Assembly (NCBI RefSeq): GCF_006494425.1
Contig: NZ_VHIV01000001.1
Location: 310,001 to 374,000, forward strand
DNA: 64,000 nt
Reading direction: 5' to 3'
From: Bacillus dicomae
GTDB lineage: Bacteria; Bacillota; Bacilli; Bacillales; Bacillaceae_G
Position numbers and translations under genes: made by a program. Below are positions 53,825 to 62,449 of the stretch, in pieces (the stretch's first letter is position 1; each line of letters begins with the position of its first letter). Below the pieces are notes generated by a model. It made no database searches, was not told where the DNA came from, and saw only the letters and a list, made by a program, of their open reading frames with translations.

Positions 53825-53946
53825 TACATTTATTTTAGGGAGGGATAATAGAAATATTCATTTCATAGTAAGGAATAGTTGCATAGTATAAATTCGGGGA
53901 TAAGGCATATGTATGAATAGGTATAGCCTTTTTATTTGTGAGAAAA

Positions 53947-53969
53947 TGACTAAATGAACAATTTGGTCA
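53947..53969. promoter_or_regulatory. YhgD operator 3
   Basis: TGACTAAAT ... ATTTGGTCA, 23 bases, 18 bases before the yhgE start. It should control yhgE directly. Confidence 0.75.
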
Positions 53970-53987
53970 TCCGGAAAAGGGGTAGAA

Positions 53988-56816
53988 ATGATGAAAGGAA
54001 ATCAGTTACTTCGTAAAGAGTTCACACAAATTATAAAAAGTAAAAAAATATTAATTCCAATTATCGCAGTTTTATTCGTACCGATTTTATATGCAGGTAT
54101 GTTTTTATGGGCCTTTTGGGATCCGTATAAACAATTAGATGATTTACCAGTTGCGGTAGTCAATTTAGATAAAGGTGCAGTATTTGATGGGAAACCAATT
54201 GAGGTCGGAAAAGGGCTCGTTGATAACTTAAAAGATAATACAAGTTTTAAATGGGAATTTGTAAGTGAAAAAGAAGCGAAAAAAGGAATGGAAGGCAGAA
54301 AGTATTACATGTTAGTACGCATTCCAGATGACTTCTCAAGTAACGCTACAACGTTATTAAAAGACGATCCGAAGCCATTAAACTTAGAATATATTCCAAA
54401 CGAAAGCTTAAACTTCCTATCTTCACAAATTGGCGGAACAGCAATTGAAAAAATTAAAGGTGAAGTAGCAAGTACGTTAACGAAAACATATGCAGAGAAA
54501 ATGTTTGATTCCATTCAAGATGTCTCAAAAGGATTAGCAGATGGAGCAGAAGGGGCAAGCAAACTACACGACGGATCAAGTGAGCTGCATGATGGTTCAA
54601 GTAAAGTGACAGATGGACTTCATACACTTCAAGGGAAGTCTGGGGAGATGAAGGATGGAGTAGGAAAACTATTTGATGGATCTGGGAAAGTAACGAATGG
54701 TTTAAATACGTTAAATAGCAAAACAGGTGAGATGCAAATAGGTATCGGAAAATTAGTAGATGGTTCCGGAAAAGTAACAGATGGTTTACATGTATTAAAT
54801 AGCAATGCAGGTATCGGAAAATTAGTAGATGGCTCTGGAAAAGTAACAGACGGTTTACATGCACTAAATAGTAATGCGGGTATCGGGAAATTAGTAGATG
54901 GTTCCGGAAAAGTAACAGCAGGTTTAAATACGTTAAATAGCAAAACGGGTGAATTGCGTGATGGATCTGAGAAAGTGACCGGTGGCTTGAACAAATTAGT
55001 AAGTAAATCCGGTGAATTCAAAACAGGAACAACGGATCTATCAAATGGTATGGGAAAACTTGTTGAAGGGCGAAGTCAATTAGAAAAAGGGTCTCAAGAA
55101 ATTCAAAAGGGATTGCAAGATTTAAATAGTAACGTACAAAAGTCTGCTGCAGGCTTAGAGGAAATGCAGTCGAAAGTTCCTTCTATATTGAATACAGTAA
55201 ATGAAAAAATAGATGGAGCTGGGACGAATGTAAATCAGTTAAATGAACTTACGCAATCAACAGCAGGAGATGCTAAAACTGCAGCACAAGATGTAGCGAA
55301 TTTACAAAAGCAAATTGAAAGTTTACCAAAAGAATATCAAGAGCAGTTACAACCGTTCATAACAAGTGCTGTAAAAAGTACAGCGACAGTTCAACAAAAG
55401 GCTGCCGGAGTAGCAGGTGGAACAAATAAACTAAATGAAGAAGTAAAACAATTAAAGGGCGAAATACATCAAACAACAAATGGATTGCAAAATAAATTAC
55501 CAAATCCAGCAGGGATGAAAGCTCTGGCAGGTGGTGTTGAGAAACTAACGAACGCACAAAATGAATTTGTTAGTAAGTTTCATGGATTTGGTGAGGGATT
55601 AGATAATGCAAAAATAGGTGCTGATAAATTAAAAGATGGATCAGCTCAATTAATTGATGGAGTAACGCAATTACAAAGCGGCTCTGGAAAAGTAACAGCT
55701 GGATTAGGTCAATTATCTGCAGGAGTAAATCAATTAGCAGATGGCTCAAGCCAAGTAACAGGTGGTTTAGGTACATTATCTGTAGGCGTAACAAAATTAG
55801 CGGATGGCTCAAGCCAAGTAACAGGCGGTTTAGGTACATTATCTGTAGGCGTAACGAAATTAGCAGACGGCTCAAGCCAAGTAACAGGCGGTTTAGATAC
55901 ATTATCTGTAGGAGCGGGCCAAATGTCAGGTGGAATAACGCAATTATCAAATGGCTCCGGCCAAGTAACAACAGGCTTAGGTACATTATCAACTGGCTCA
56001 ACCCAGCTAATCGACGGAGTAAATAAACTGGCAGACGGATCAGGAAAAGTAACAGATGGCCTCGTAAAGGTAAACGACGGTTCAGGTGAACTTGCTGAGA
56101 AACTTGGTGAAGGGGCAGAGAAAACAGGGGAAGTAAAAGGAACAGATAAAACGTATGATATGTTTGCAAGTCCTGTAAAAGTGAAGACAGAGAAAATGGC
56201 GGAAGTTCCAAACTACGGAACTGGATTCACACCGTATTTCTTATCACTCGGTTTATTTGTTGGGGCATTACTATTATCAATCGTATATCCATTACGTGAC
56301 ACAGTCGGCGTTCCAAAATCAGGGTTTAGCTGGTTTATTAGTAAGTTCGGCGTATTACTATCAGTCGGTATTATTCAAGCAGTAGTAGCTGATGTCATAT
56401 TACTGTTCGGATTAGGTGTAGAAGTACAAAGTGTTCCTTATTTCATACTCTTTAGCATCGTTACAAGTTTAGCGTTTATCGCATTAATTCAATGTTTAGT
56501 AACAGCATTCGGTGATGCAGGACGTTTCATCGCCATCATCACATTAATTATTCAGCTGACAACGAGTGCCGGAACATTCCCACTAGAATTGATTCCGAAG
56601 TTTTTACAGCCATTCAATGCTTGGTTACCGATGACATACTCTGTATCTGGATTGAAGGCAGTCGTATCAAGCGGAGACTTTAACTTCATGTGGCAAAACA
56701 TTGGAATGCTCATGATCTTCATCGTTGTATTATCACTTGGAACAATCGCTTCATTGACTTGGATGCACAAACGACAATTTAGAAATATTGCTGAAAATCA
56801 ATCGGTTGAAGCTTAA
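53988..56816 (+). CDS. yhgE: YhgE/Pip-domain membrane protein with tandem repeats
   Basis: A 942-residue protein. The N-terminal Pip-type domain has one membrane segment (about 25-45) and an extracellular part to about residue 190; the C-terminal domain has five segments (about 750-930). Between them lies a long helical repeat region: 23-residue units GIGKLVDGSGKVTDGLHVLN-type near 252-320, and 21-residue units LADGSSQVTGGLGTLSVGVT near 583-645, plus many GSGKVT or GSSQVT stretches. Family members include the phage infection protein Pip and the SPP1 receptor YueB; EsaA of type VII systems is related. So it may be a phage receptor or export partner. ATG 53988 or 53991; both follow AAAGGGG. Confidence 0.88.
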   Translation: MMKGNQLLRKEFTQIIKSKKILIPIIAVLFVPILYAGMFLWAFWDPYKQLDDLPVAVVNLDKGAVFDGKPIEVGKGLVDNLKDNTSFKWEFVSEKEAKKGMEGRKYYMLVRIPDDFSSNATTLLKDDPKPLNLEYIPNESLNFLSSQIGGTAIEKIKGEVASTLTKTYAEKMFDSIQDVSKGLADGAEGASKLHDGSSELHDGSSKVTDGLHTLQGKSGEMKDGVGKLFDGSGKVTNGLNTLNSKTGEMQIGIGKLVDGSGKVTDGLHVLNSNAGIGKLVDGSGKVTDGLHALNSNAGIGKLVDGSGKVTAGLNTLNSKTGELRDGSEKVTGGLNKLVSKSGEFKTGTTDLSNGMGKLVEGRSQLEKGSQEIQKGLQDLNSNVQKSAAGLEEMQSKVPSILNTVNEKIDGAGTNVNQLNELTQSTAGDAKTAAQDVANLQKQIESLPKEYQEQLQPFITSAVKSTATVQQKAAGVAGGTNKLNEEVKQLKGEIHQTTNGLQNKLPNPAGMKALAGGVEKLTNAQNEFVSKFHGFGEGLDNAKIGADKLKDGSAQLIDGVTQLQSGSGKVTAGLGQLSAGVNQLADGSSQVTGGLGTLSVGVTKLADGSSQVTGGLGTLSVGVTKLADGSSQVTGGLDTLSVGAGQMSGGITQLSNGSGQVTTGLGTLSTGSTQLIDGVNKLADGSGKVTDGLVKVNDGSGELAEKLGEGAEKTGEVKGTDKTYDMFASPVKVKTEKMAEVPNYGTGFTPYFLSLGLFVGALLLSIVYPLRDTVGVPKSGFSWFISKFGVLLSVGIIQAVVADVILLFGLGVEVQSVPYFILFSIVTSLAFIALIQCLVTAFGDAGRFIAIITLIIQLTTSAGTFPLELIPKFLQPFNAWLPMTYSVSGLKAVVSSGDFNFMWQNIGMLMIFIVVLSLGTIASLTWMHKRQFRNIAENQSVEA

Positions 56817-56828
56817 ATAAGGAACATA

Positions 56829-56857
56829 AAAAAGGTACCGAAATGGTGCCTTTTTTA
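56829..56857 (+). terminator. yhgE terminator
   Basis: AAAAGGTACC (56830-56839) pairs with GGTGCCTTTT, then T tract. Confidence 0.85.
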
Positions 56858-56868
56858 TTGGTCTTTTT

Positions 56869-57023
56869 TTATCCGCTATTTGTGGGCAGTAAGACTCCCA
56901 CCTCAAAATTTGGCTAGAGAAAGAAGTTAGGTGGGAGATAGACTGCCAATAAACGCCTGATTAGTGTGGGCTAATAATCAGTGAGGGCTGAACAAAACAC
57001 CTACTGATTAAAGTTTCACTTTA
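56869..57023 (-). repeat. bcr1-type repeat, copy 3
   Basis: 155 bases, the most diverged of the three copies, same orientation as copy 2 (starts near TTATCCGCTATTTGTGGGCA, ends TAAAGTTTCACTTTA). It overlaps the last codons (ATA AAG TGA) of the minus-strand gene at 57016-57729. Confidence 0.85.
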
Positions 57024-57729
57024 TAGGCTGAGAAATTTCATTTGTTTTTCTATTTTTACGGAAGAAGTATATAGCAATACTTATAAGAATAATTGTAGTT
57101 ACAATCCAAACAAATGGACCATATTTTTCAGCAAAAGTATATAGTTTCATGTTGCTGGCAATGTCCTCTTTTGTTTTTCCTATTAGAATTTCAGAGCCAC
57201 TATAACCTTCAAGTGTATCTCCTTTTTTTATGCCAAAAATAAGAACGTCTGATTTGTTTTCTATTCCGGTGTATCGGTATCCTCTACCTGTAATTGTTAA
57301 TTGGGTATCATCCTTTTTTAGTGAATAGTCTTCGGCAGAAATATCTTTGCCTGACAGTGTAATTGGTTCCATTGAGAAGCGGATTTCTTTTAATGCAGGA
57401 AGAGTCTCATTGTTTAGTAAGAGTTGCTTTGCAATATGCTGCTCAGTATCAATGTTTATCCAATTTGCTTTTCGTCGTTTATATGTATTAATTTCAAGGA
57501 GTGCAAATTCTTTATTTTGAAGTTTTTCCTCTGTAATAGGTTGCGCGGTAGTTAATGTTCCTTTTAATAAAATCACACCGTCTTTTGCAGATTGAAAGGA
57601 AGCGGTTTCCTTTGTTTTCTTTAATGTATTGATAGTCCCTTTATAATCCTCTTTTCCTAAAAGAACAGCTCCTGTATGTACGGTTAAAATAAGATATAGG
57701 ATGCTGAATACGATAATAGCTTTTTTCAC
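57016..57729 (-). CDS. Two-segment membrane protein, distant resemblance to GIDE/BAM domain
   Basis: A 237-residue protein with an N-terminal membrane segment (about 4-24), a large extracytoplasmic part (about 25-200) and a second segment (about 203-222) before a basic tail. The outer part has DGVILLKGTLTTAQPITEEK and KRRKANWINIDTE, which faintly recall the BAM/GIDE domain of MULAN-like proteins; I give this weight only as a hint. The last codons lie inside bcr1 copy 3, so its C-terminus (PIK) was supplied by the repeat, as for the TetR at 8921. Confidence 0.6.
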   Translation of the reverse strand: MKKAIIVFSILYLILTVHTGAVLLGKEDYKGTINTLKKTKETASFQSAKDGVILLKGTLTTAQPITEEKLQNKEFALLEINTYKRRKANWINIDTEQHIAKQLLLNNETLPALKEIRFSMEPITLSGKDISAEDYSLKKDDTQLTITGRGYRYTGIENKSDVLIFGIKKGDTLEGYSGSEILIGKTKEDIASNMKLYTFAEKYGPFVWIVTTIILISIAIYFFRKNRKTNEISQPIK

Positions 57730-58049
57730 TATTTCCCCTCCAAAGTATGTATAATTAAATTATAACATAATTTACCATACTGAATTTATTAATTTGAATA
57801 AAAAGTTACAGACGTAAAAGTAATAAATAAATTAAGAGAAGTGTAGATGAGAGGAATAAAAATGAAAAAGAAATACAGTTGTAAGAAAGGTGTACAACTG
57901 TACTTAAAGTGGATAAAATATTTTCTTCATAATGTAATGGTTGTTTTGTATCCCTTTTTTTCTTAATTTCACCATATTTCATGTGTAGACTAAATAAAAG
58001 GATAGGAATTACAACAATTTACAGAGAAACATAGAGTAGAGGGGCTGGT
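57730..58049. other. AT-rich gap with one doubtful small ORF
   Basis: These 320 bases hold the divergent promoter region. A 34-codon ORF (57862-57966, basic start MKKKYSCKKGVQLYLKWIK) follows GAGAGGA, which could be a ribosome binding site, but it has no family match and is AT-rich. I do not call it a gene. Confidence 0.3.
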
Positions 58050-58262
58050 ATGATGAAAGGAAATCTTACTTATTATTTTATCTTAAATCCGCTAATCATC
58101 TTTCTTGTTTACGCCCTTTCACCTATCTTGTTTGATAAAGAAGTATATACAAGTATGAAAGATGCACTAGGAATACTTGTAGTTTACTATGTGCTAATTA
58201 GTGGGTATTACTTTATGGATGTTATTAGTAAAAGAATGAAGAAAAACGGTAAAGACAAATAA
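58050..58262 (+). CDS. Small membrane protein of unknown function
   Basis: A 70-residue protein with two hydrophobic segments (about 9-26 and 40-58) and a basic C-terminus. AGAGGGGC precedes ATG 58050. It is followed by the DUF2087 and Yip1-like genes in the same direction with short gaps (38 and 24 bases), so they may be one operon. No family recognised. Confidence 0.6.
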   Translation: MMKGNLTYYFILNPLIIFLVYALSPILFDKEVYTSMKDALGILVVYYVLISGYYFMDVISKRMKKNGKDK

Positions 58263-58300
58263 AGAGTTTTAGTACATAAAAACCGATGGAGGACAACAAA

Positions 58301-58603
58301 ATGACTGAAAGTGAAATGAAATTCAGGGATACGACCATTCGTAACTTTTTCGATAAAGAGGACCGTCTAAAATCGATTCCAGGTCAAAAGAAGAAAAAAC
58401 TAATATTGTTAGAGTATTTAATTAGCAAGTTAAATGCGGAGAATCAGTATACGGAAAAAGAAATCAATGCATTCATCAAACAATATCATGATGATTTTTG
58501 TACGATTAGAAGAGAATTTATCGTGCATGGATTTATGGATCGCGAGGATAATATGTACCGTATAAATGGGAGAGAAGTGTGGACGAAGTGGGAGGAGCTA
58601 TGA
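58301..58603 (+). CDS. DUF2087-domain protein
   Basis: A 100-residue protein carrying the DUF2087 fold through most of its length: RNFFDKEDRLKSIPGQKKKK, then LLEYLISKLNAENQYTEKEI and IRREFIVHGFMDREDNMYRI, the pattern seen at the C-terminus of some ArsR/MarR-like regulators. Here no HTH is fused. ATG 58301 has the GGAGGA site at the right distance; the ATG at 58286 overlaps that site. It may be a regulator-associated ligand domain standing alone. Function unknown. Confidence 0.8.
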   Translation: MTESEMKFRDTTIRNFFDKEDRLKSIPGQKKKKLILLEYLISKLNAENQYTEKEINAFIKQYHDDFCTIRREFIVHGFMDREDNMYRINGREVWTKWEEL

Positions 58604-58627
58604 GTGTAATGAGGAAGGGGGATTTTC

Positions 58628-59305
58628 TTGCAAGCTAGTAGTCTTATACATAAAGAGATTTCAGGGAAACCATCAATTTTGGGGATGTTTACTTCACCAA
58701 CACTGCAATTCAAAAGGATGAAGAATCAAAGAAATATATTTTTACCACTCGCTCTTTTAATAGTATTCATTATAGTTTCAAGTGCGTTAATGTCTTGGAA
58801 TACTTTAAATAATCCTACGCTTAGTATGTTTCATGATAAAACGGGATTTACTGTACCAAAATACATAACTTTCTTTACCACATTTGGGATTTCTACAGTC
58901 AGTGGAATCGTAGCCTTATTTTTTGCGCCTATATTCTATAAAAATATTATGATTTTTTTCGGGGTGGATATTAACTATAAAGAAACCTTTCCTATCATTA
59001 TTTATGCTTCGTTTGTATTACGATTAGGGATGATTTTAAATGGATTCATTGCATTGTCTCTAAATGGATATGAGATATCTTATACAAGTTTAGGGGCAAT
59101 AGCAACGGATAATATGGTTTTACATACAATCGCTCAAAGAATAGATATATTTAATATTTGGTATTACATTTTATTAGGTATAGGTTTAAAAACGATTACG
59201 AATTTAAATAAAGATAAACTTATTCCTCTTATTATTGTACTTTTCGTTTTTACTAGCTTATTAGCGAGTATGGCTGGATTTATGCAGGAAATATCAAAGC
59301 CGTAA
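58628..59305 (+). CDS. Yip1-family membrane protein
   Basis: A 225-residue protein with five or six hydrophobic segments (about 38-58, 82-108, 122-145, 165-190, 195-217). The N-terminal LGMFTSPTLQFKRMKNQRNI followed by FLPLALLIVF matches the start of bacterial Yip1-domain proteins, where the conserved P-x-x-x-F/W-R comes before the first segment. TTG start (58628) with AGGAAGGGGGA. A terminator follows at 59316. Function in bacteria unknown. Confidence 0.75.
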   Translation: MQASSLIHKEISGKPSILGMFTSPTLQFKRMKNQRNIFLPLALLIVFIIVSSALMSWNTLNNPTLSMFHDKTGFTVPKYITFFTTFGISTVSGIVALFFAPIFYKNIMIFFGVDINYKETFPIIIYASFVLRLGMILNGFIALSLNGYEISYTSLGAIATDNMVLHTIAQRIDIFNIWYYILLGIGLKTITNLNKDKLIPLIIVLFVFTSLLASMAGFMQEISKP

Positions 59306-59315
59306 AGATAGAAAT

Positions 59316-59354
59316 AAAAAGGTGGTTTGAAAATAGACCAAACCACCTTTTTTT
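59316..59354. terminator. Bidirectional terminator
   Basis: AAAAAGGTGGTTTG (59316-59329) pairs with CAAACCACCTTTTT (59339-59352), between the Yip1-like gene and the convergent DinB-like gene. Confidence 0.9.
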
Positions 59355-59360
59355 CATTTT

Positions 59361-59864
59361 TCACACTAAAACTTTTGTCTCCAATCTTTCTTTCTGACGA
59401 AGATGATGTGCAAAATGCATAGAAATAAGCTGGAACCATTCTGCTGCATTTAAGTAACCAAGCCCAGGATGTGCGACTTTACAATCACTTGGAATAGTAG
59501 GAAGTGTCGGCTCTATTTTTTTTATAATTGTAATTAATTCTAGAAGCTGTTTCTGTACGTCTGCTTTATTAGCTGGGTTCTCAGGCGTATATCCAGGATG
59601 ATCTGGTAATTTGATTTTTATGTCTGGGAAAGCCCCCATCATATATACCTTTTCTCCCATATCCGTTTTTTTGTTAGTGGCAGAAGGCACTTCATTTCTA
59701 CATTTCGCAATCGCATCTAACTGCATGCGTGTAGCTGAAATTAAATGATTATACATTTGACCGAGAGACCATTCCTCTGCAGAAGGTTTGATCCTAAATT
59801 GTTCGGTCGAATATTTTTCTAATTCCTCCATGTAATACGTAGCTAATTCCTCAAATTTCTTCAT
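59361..59864 (-). CDS. DinB-family protein
   Basis: A 167-residue four-helix protein of the DinB/YfiT-like superfamily. The metal-site histidines can be seen as HLISATR (helix 2, about residue 41) and HFAHHLRQKERL near the C-terminus (HxxHH-like). The W in EEWSLGQMYNHLI is the usual DinB helix start. Family members include thiol S-transferases and uncharacterised proteins; no specific reaction can be given. It lies 84 bases downstream of the WYL regulator on the same strand. Confidence 0.85.
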   Translation of the reverse strand: MKKFEELATYYMEELEKYSTEQFRIKPSAEEWSLGQMYNHLISATRMQLDAIAKCRNEVPSATNKKTDMGEKVYMMGAFPDIKIKLPDHPGYTPENPANKADVQKQLLELITIIKKIEPTLPTIPSDCKVAHPGLGYLNAAEWFQLISMHFAHHLRQKERLETKVLV

Positions 59865-59948
59865 AGTGTTAACTCCTTTTTATAAAAATGTATTTGTTAA
59901 TACCTAATATAAAGGATGCCTACTGACAACATTATGTCAGTAGTGAAA

Positions 59949-60890
59949 TTAAAGCTTTAACATTTTTTTTGCTTCATCATGGATTTTCTCAGAAAGAATT
60001 TTTGGCTCAAGTACTTGCACTTGGCTTCCCCAGCTCAATACCCATTGAAATACTTCGTCTATGTTTCTTGATCTCAATAAGACATGAAAGCCATTGTCTT
60101 TATGCTCGTATGAATCTATAAAAAAGTAGCGGGATTCAATAATCTTATGTGCAATATGAGAGGGGAATAGTAAATGAACCGTAACAGTACGATTGCTTTC
60201 AGGCTTGTAGTTTTGTAAAGAAAAGTCTTTCGGTTTTGTGAAAAATTCTTGTTCTTGCTGTAAATCCTCCATACGATCTAAGCGGAAATTGCGTATTTGT
60301 TTTCGAAGTAAACAGTGGGCAACGATGTACCAAATTCCTGAAATATTGACTAAGCCGTAAGGATGAACGGTCCGCTGCATTTTTGTAGTTTCTCTCGGTT
60401 TCCGATAAGAAAAAGAGACAGCTTGTTCTTTTTGTATAGATTCTTGCAATAGGAGAAGTTGATTTTCTAGTTTTTCTTGTTCCGATTGCTGATGCGAAAA
60501 TATGGGAGAAAGGAAACGAAAAGTTTCTCGTAATTTCTGGGCTTTCGTTTGTTGATCAGCAGGGAGAACAATTTCAAGTTTCTCTTTTGCTGATCGTGCA
60601 TGTACAGAAAAAGAAGAAGTAAAAGTTTTCTCGATATAATCGCCGCCCAATAACAGAGTAACAGCCTCTTCAGGCGTAAGTTGAATGGGTGGTAAGAAAT
60701 AACCATCCATTAATGAATAACCGTGACCAGGCATTGAATAAATAGGAACACCCGATTCGTTAAGTGCATCCATGTCTCGATAAATAGTTCTTATACTTGT
60801 CTCAAATTTTTTCGCTAAGCTTTTTGCTGTAACATTTTGTCTTCTTTGTAATTCAATTAATATAGCTAATAAACGATCCGTCCGATTCAT
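59949..60890 (-). CDS. HTH/WYL-domain transcriptional regulator (YafY-like)
   Basis: A 313-residue regulator. The N-terminal DeoR-like HTH reads RLLAILIELQRRQNVTAKSL and SIRTIYRDMDALNESGVPIY (residues 6-51); the WYL domain is seen in VHPYGLVNISGIWYIVAHCL (about 177-196) with the family's W-Y-x-x-A, then FRLDRMEDL. WYL proteins sense ligands, often nucleic-acid or nucleotide-like, and control nearby genes. The DinB-like gene downstream is the closest candidate for its target or partner. Confidence 0.87.
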   Translation of the reverse strand: MNRTDRLLAILIELQRRQNVTAKSLAKKFETSIRTIYRDMDALNESGVPIYSMPGHGYSLMDGYFLPPIQLTPEEAVTLLLGGDYIEKTFTSSFSVHARSAKEKLEIVLPADQQTKAQKLRETFRFLSPIFSHQQSEQEKLENQLLLLQESIQKEQAVSFSYRKPRETTKMQRTVHPYGLVNISGIWYIVAHCLLRKQIRNFRLDRMEDLQQEQEFFTKPKDFSLQNYKPESNRTVTVHLLFPSHIAHKIIESRYFFIDSYEHKDNGFHVLLRSRNIDEVFQWVLSWGSQVQVLEPKILSEKIHDEAKKMLKL

Positions 60891-61018
60891 GAAATATCTC
60901 CCTTTATCTTTAGTAAATATGCCTACTGTAAACTTCTAAAAATAGTATAAACTCTCCTCCCATTAACATACTTTTTACTATGTATAATATTAATATAGTA
61001 AAATCATAACAACCCGTA

Positions 61019-61067
61019 TTGCAGTTTCCAATAATATACTATATAATCAATTTAAGAAAACGTTTTC
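61019..61067 (+). promoter_or_regulatory. LacI-family gene promoter with auto-operator/cre-like site
   Basis: TTGCAG (61019-61024), 17-base spacer, TATAAT (61042-61047). The perfect palindrome GAAAACGTTTTC (61056-61067) lies at the expected start of transcription. It fits both a LacI-type auto-operator and a cre site (one mismatch from TGWNANCGNTNNCA), so CcpA might also bind. Confidence 0.8.
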
Positions 61068-61087
61068 ATGCAAAGGGGGAGAATTTC

Positions 61088-62101
61088 GTGTCGACTATCG
61101 AGGACGTGGCGAAATTAGCGGGGTTATCAAGGACAACGGTTTCTAGGGTGATTAATAATCATCCATATGTTTCAGATGAGAAGAAAAAAAGGGTTCAATT
61201 AGCAATGAAGCATTTAGGCTTCGTTCCTAATTCTGCGGCGAGAAGGCTTCGTAAACAAAAAACGGAAACAATTGCGGTGCTAGTTCCAAGGATTACAAAT
61301 CCTTTCTTCAGTAGATTTATTGAAGCAATCGAGATTGCTGCTTCTGAACATAAATATAAACTGATTATTTGTCAAACAAGATATTTACCGGAAAAAGAGA
61401 TGGAGTATTTACAATTATTATCTACGAAACAAGTAGATGGGATTATTCTATGTTCACTAGAGAATCCGTGGGAAGATGTAGAGCCATACTTACAGCACGG
61501 TCCAATCGTGTTATGTAATGAATATATTGAGGAAGCAAATGTTCCAACAGTGAAGTTTGATCATGCGCAAGGAGCATACATAGCTGCTAAGCATGTGTTA
61601 GAACAAGGGTATCGTAATCTTATTTTTTGTCGTGGTAACGAAACCAAAGTCGTTAGCCAACAGCGAAAAATGGGCTTTTTACGTGCTATAACGGAGAAGA
61701 GCCGCCAAGTAGAAGCAATCGATTTTCTTGAAAACGCTTTCTCTTGGGAGGATGGAAAACGAATATTCCATGAAGTATTAAAGGACAAAAAAAATCCTAC
61801 CGCGATTTTGGCAGGAGGCGATGAGGTAGCAGCAGGAATTATCTCAGAGGCGAAACGCCATGACTGGAGCATTCCAGATGATCTCGCTGTTATCGGTTTT
61901 GATAATCAAATTTTATCACAGATTACAGAGCCAGGTATTACGACAATTGAACAGCCGATCGATGAGATGGCCCGAAAAGTTGTCGACCTAATGATGGATA
62001 AAATCCATACGAAAAATTATCGAAAAAAAGAATTGTATGAGTTTGAACTGGAGCTCTTGGTGAAAGGTTCAACGATGAAGGATACGATGTTATTAGCCTA
62101 G
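61088..62101 (+). CDS. LacI/GalR-family transcriptional regulator
   Basis: A 337-residue repressor. The HTH TIEDVAKLAGLSRTTVSRVI (residues 3-22) and hinge PNSAARRLRKQKTETIAVLV are typical; the periplasmic-binding-like core follows with DGIILCSLENPW and ILAGGDEVAAGIISEAKRHD. Start GTG 61088, with AAAGGGGGAG before it; the frame from 61019 runs through the promoter. The palindrome in the leader suggests autoregulation. No sugar genes lie near, so the regulon is elsewhere or it controls only itself here. Confidence 0.88.
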   Translation: MSTIEDVAKLAGLSRTTVSRVINNHPYVSDEKKKRVQLAMKHLGFVPNSAARRLRKQKTETIAVLVPRITNPFFSRFIEAIEIAASEHKYKLIICQTRYLPEKEMEYLQLLSTKQVDGIILCSLENPWEDVEPYLQHGPIVLCNEYIEEANVPTVKFDHAQGAYIAAKHVLEQGYRNLIFCRGNETKVVSQQRKMGFLRAITEKSRQVEAIDFLENAFSWEDGKRIFHEVLKDKKNPTAILAGGDEVAAGIISEAKRHDWSIPDDLAVIGFDNQILSQITEPGITTIEQPIDEMARKVVDLMMDKIHTKNYRKKELYEFELELLVKGSTMKDTMLLA

Positions 62102-62127
62102 TAGACTATGTTTGCTAGGTTTTTTTC
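62098..62127 (+). terminator. Terminator of the LacI gene
   Basis: CCTAG (62098-62102) pairs with CTAGG (62117-62121), followed by seven T bases; a short stem that includes the stop codon. Confidence 0.55.
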
Positions 62128-62140
62128 TGTTCACAAACTA

Positions 62141-62269
62141 CTATTCTTCGTGAACGCAGTCATCACATTTGTTATGGTATGCTTCGTGCTGCTCATCAAT
62201 TTCTTTCCCGCAGTGCGCACAAGTTTTCGTCGGTAAATTTCTGAAAAACTCCATTGGTTGATCGATCAT
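62141..62269 (-). CDS. yhfH: YhfH family small zinc-ribbon protein
   Basis: A 42-residue protein. The motif CAHCGKEIDEQ and the later CDDC make a four-Cys zinc-ribbon; EFFRNLPTK before it matches the YhfH family start. Start ATG 62269 (GGAGGGATTG site); the frame continues to 62332 without a ribosome binding site. In B. subtilis yhfH lies next to yhfI and lplJ (yhfJ), as here, supporting the name. Function unknown, perhaps RNA or protein binding. Confidence 0.85.
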   Translation of the reverse strand: MIDQPMEFFRNLPTKTCAHCGKEIDEQHEAYHNKCDDCVHEE

Positions 62270-62449
62270 GTCAATCCCTCCATTTCCATTTCTTACTATC
62301 ATTGTATTAGTACAAAAAATAAAAGTCAACAACTGTTTTATAACAAAATTGAAAATTAATGAAAAAGTTTAGGAAATGGATTATAGTTAACAATGTAGGA
62401 TGTAAGTAAAACATGCATTTCTACTCGGTTTTAGAAAGGATTGATACAT

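Noticed and set aside
55570-56211. 213-codon minus-strand open frame
   Set aside because: It is antisense to the yhgE repeats; its leucine-rich repeat pattern is a by-product of the coding repeat, with no ribosome binding site.
57862-57966. 34-codon ORF
   Set aside because: It has a possible ribosome binding site but no recognisable features; kept only as a note on the gap.
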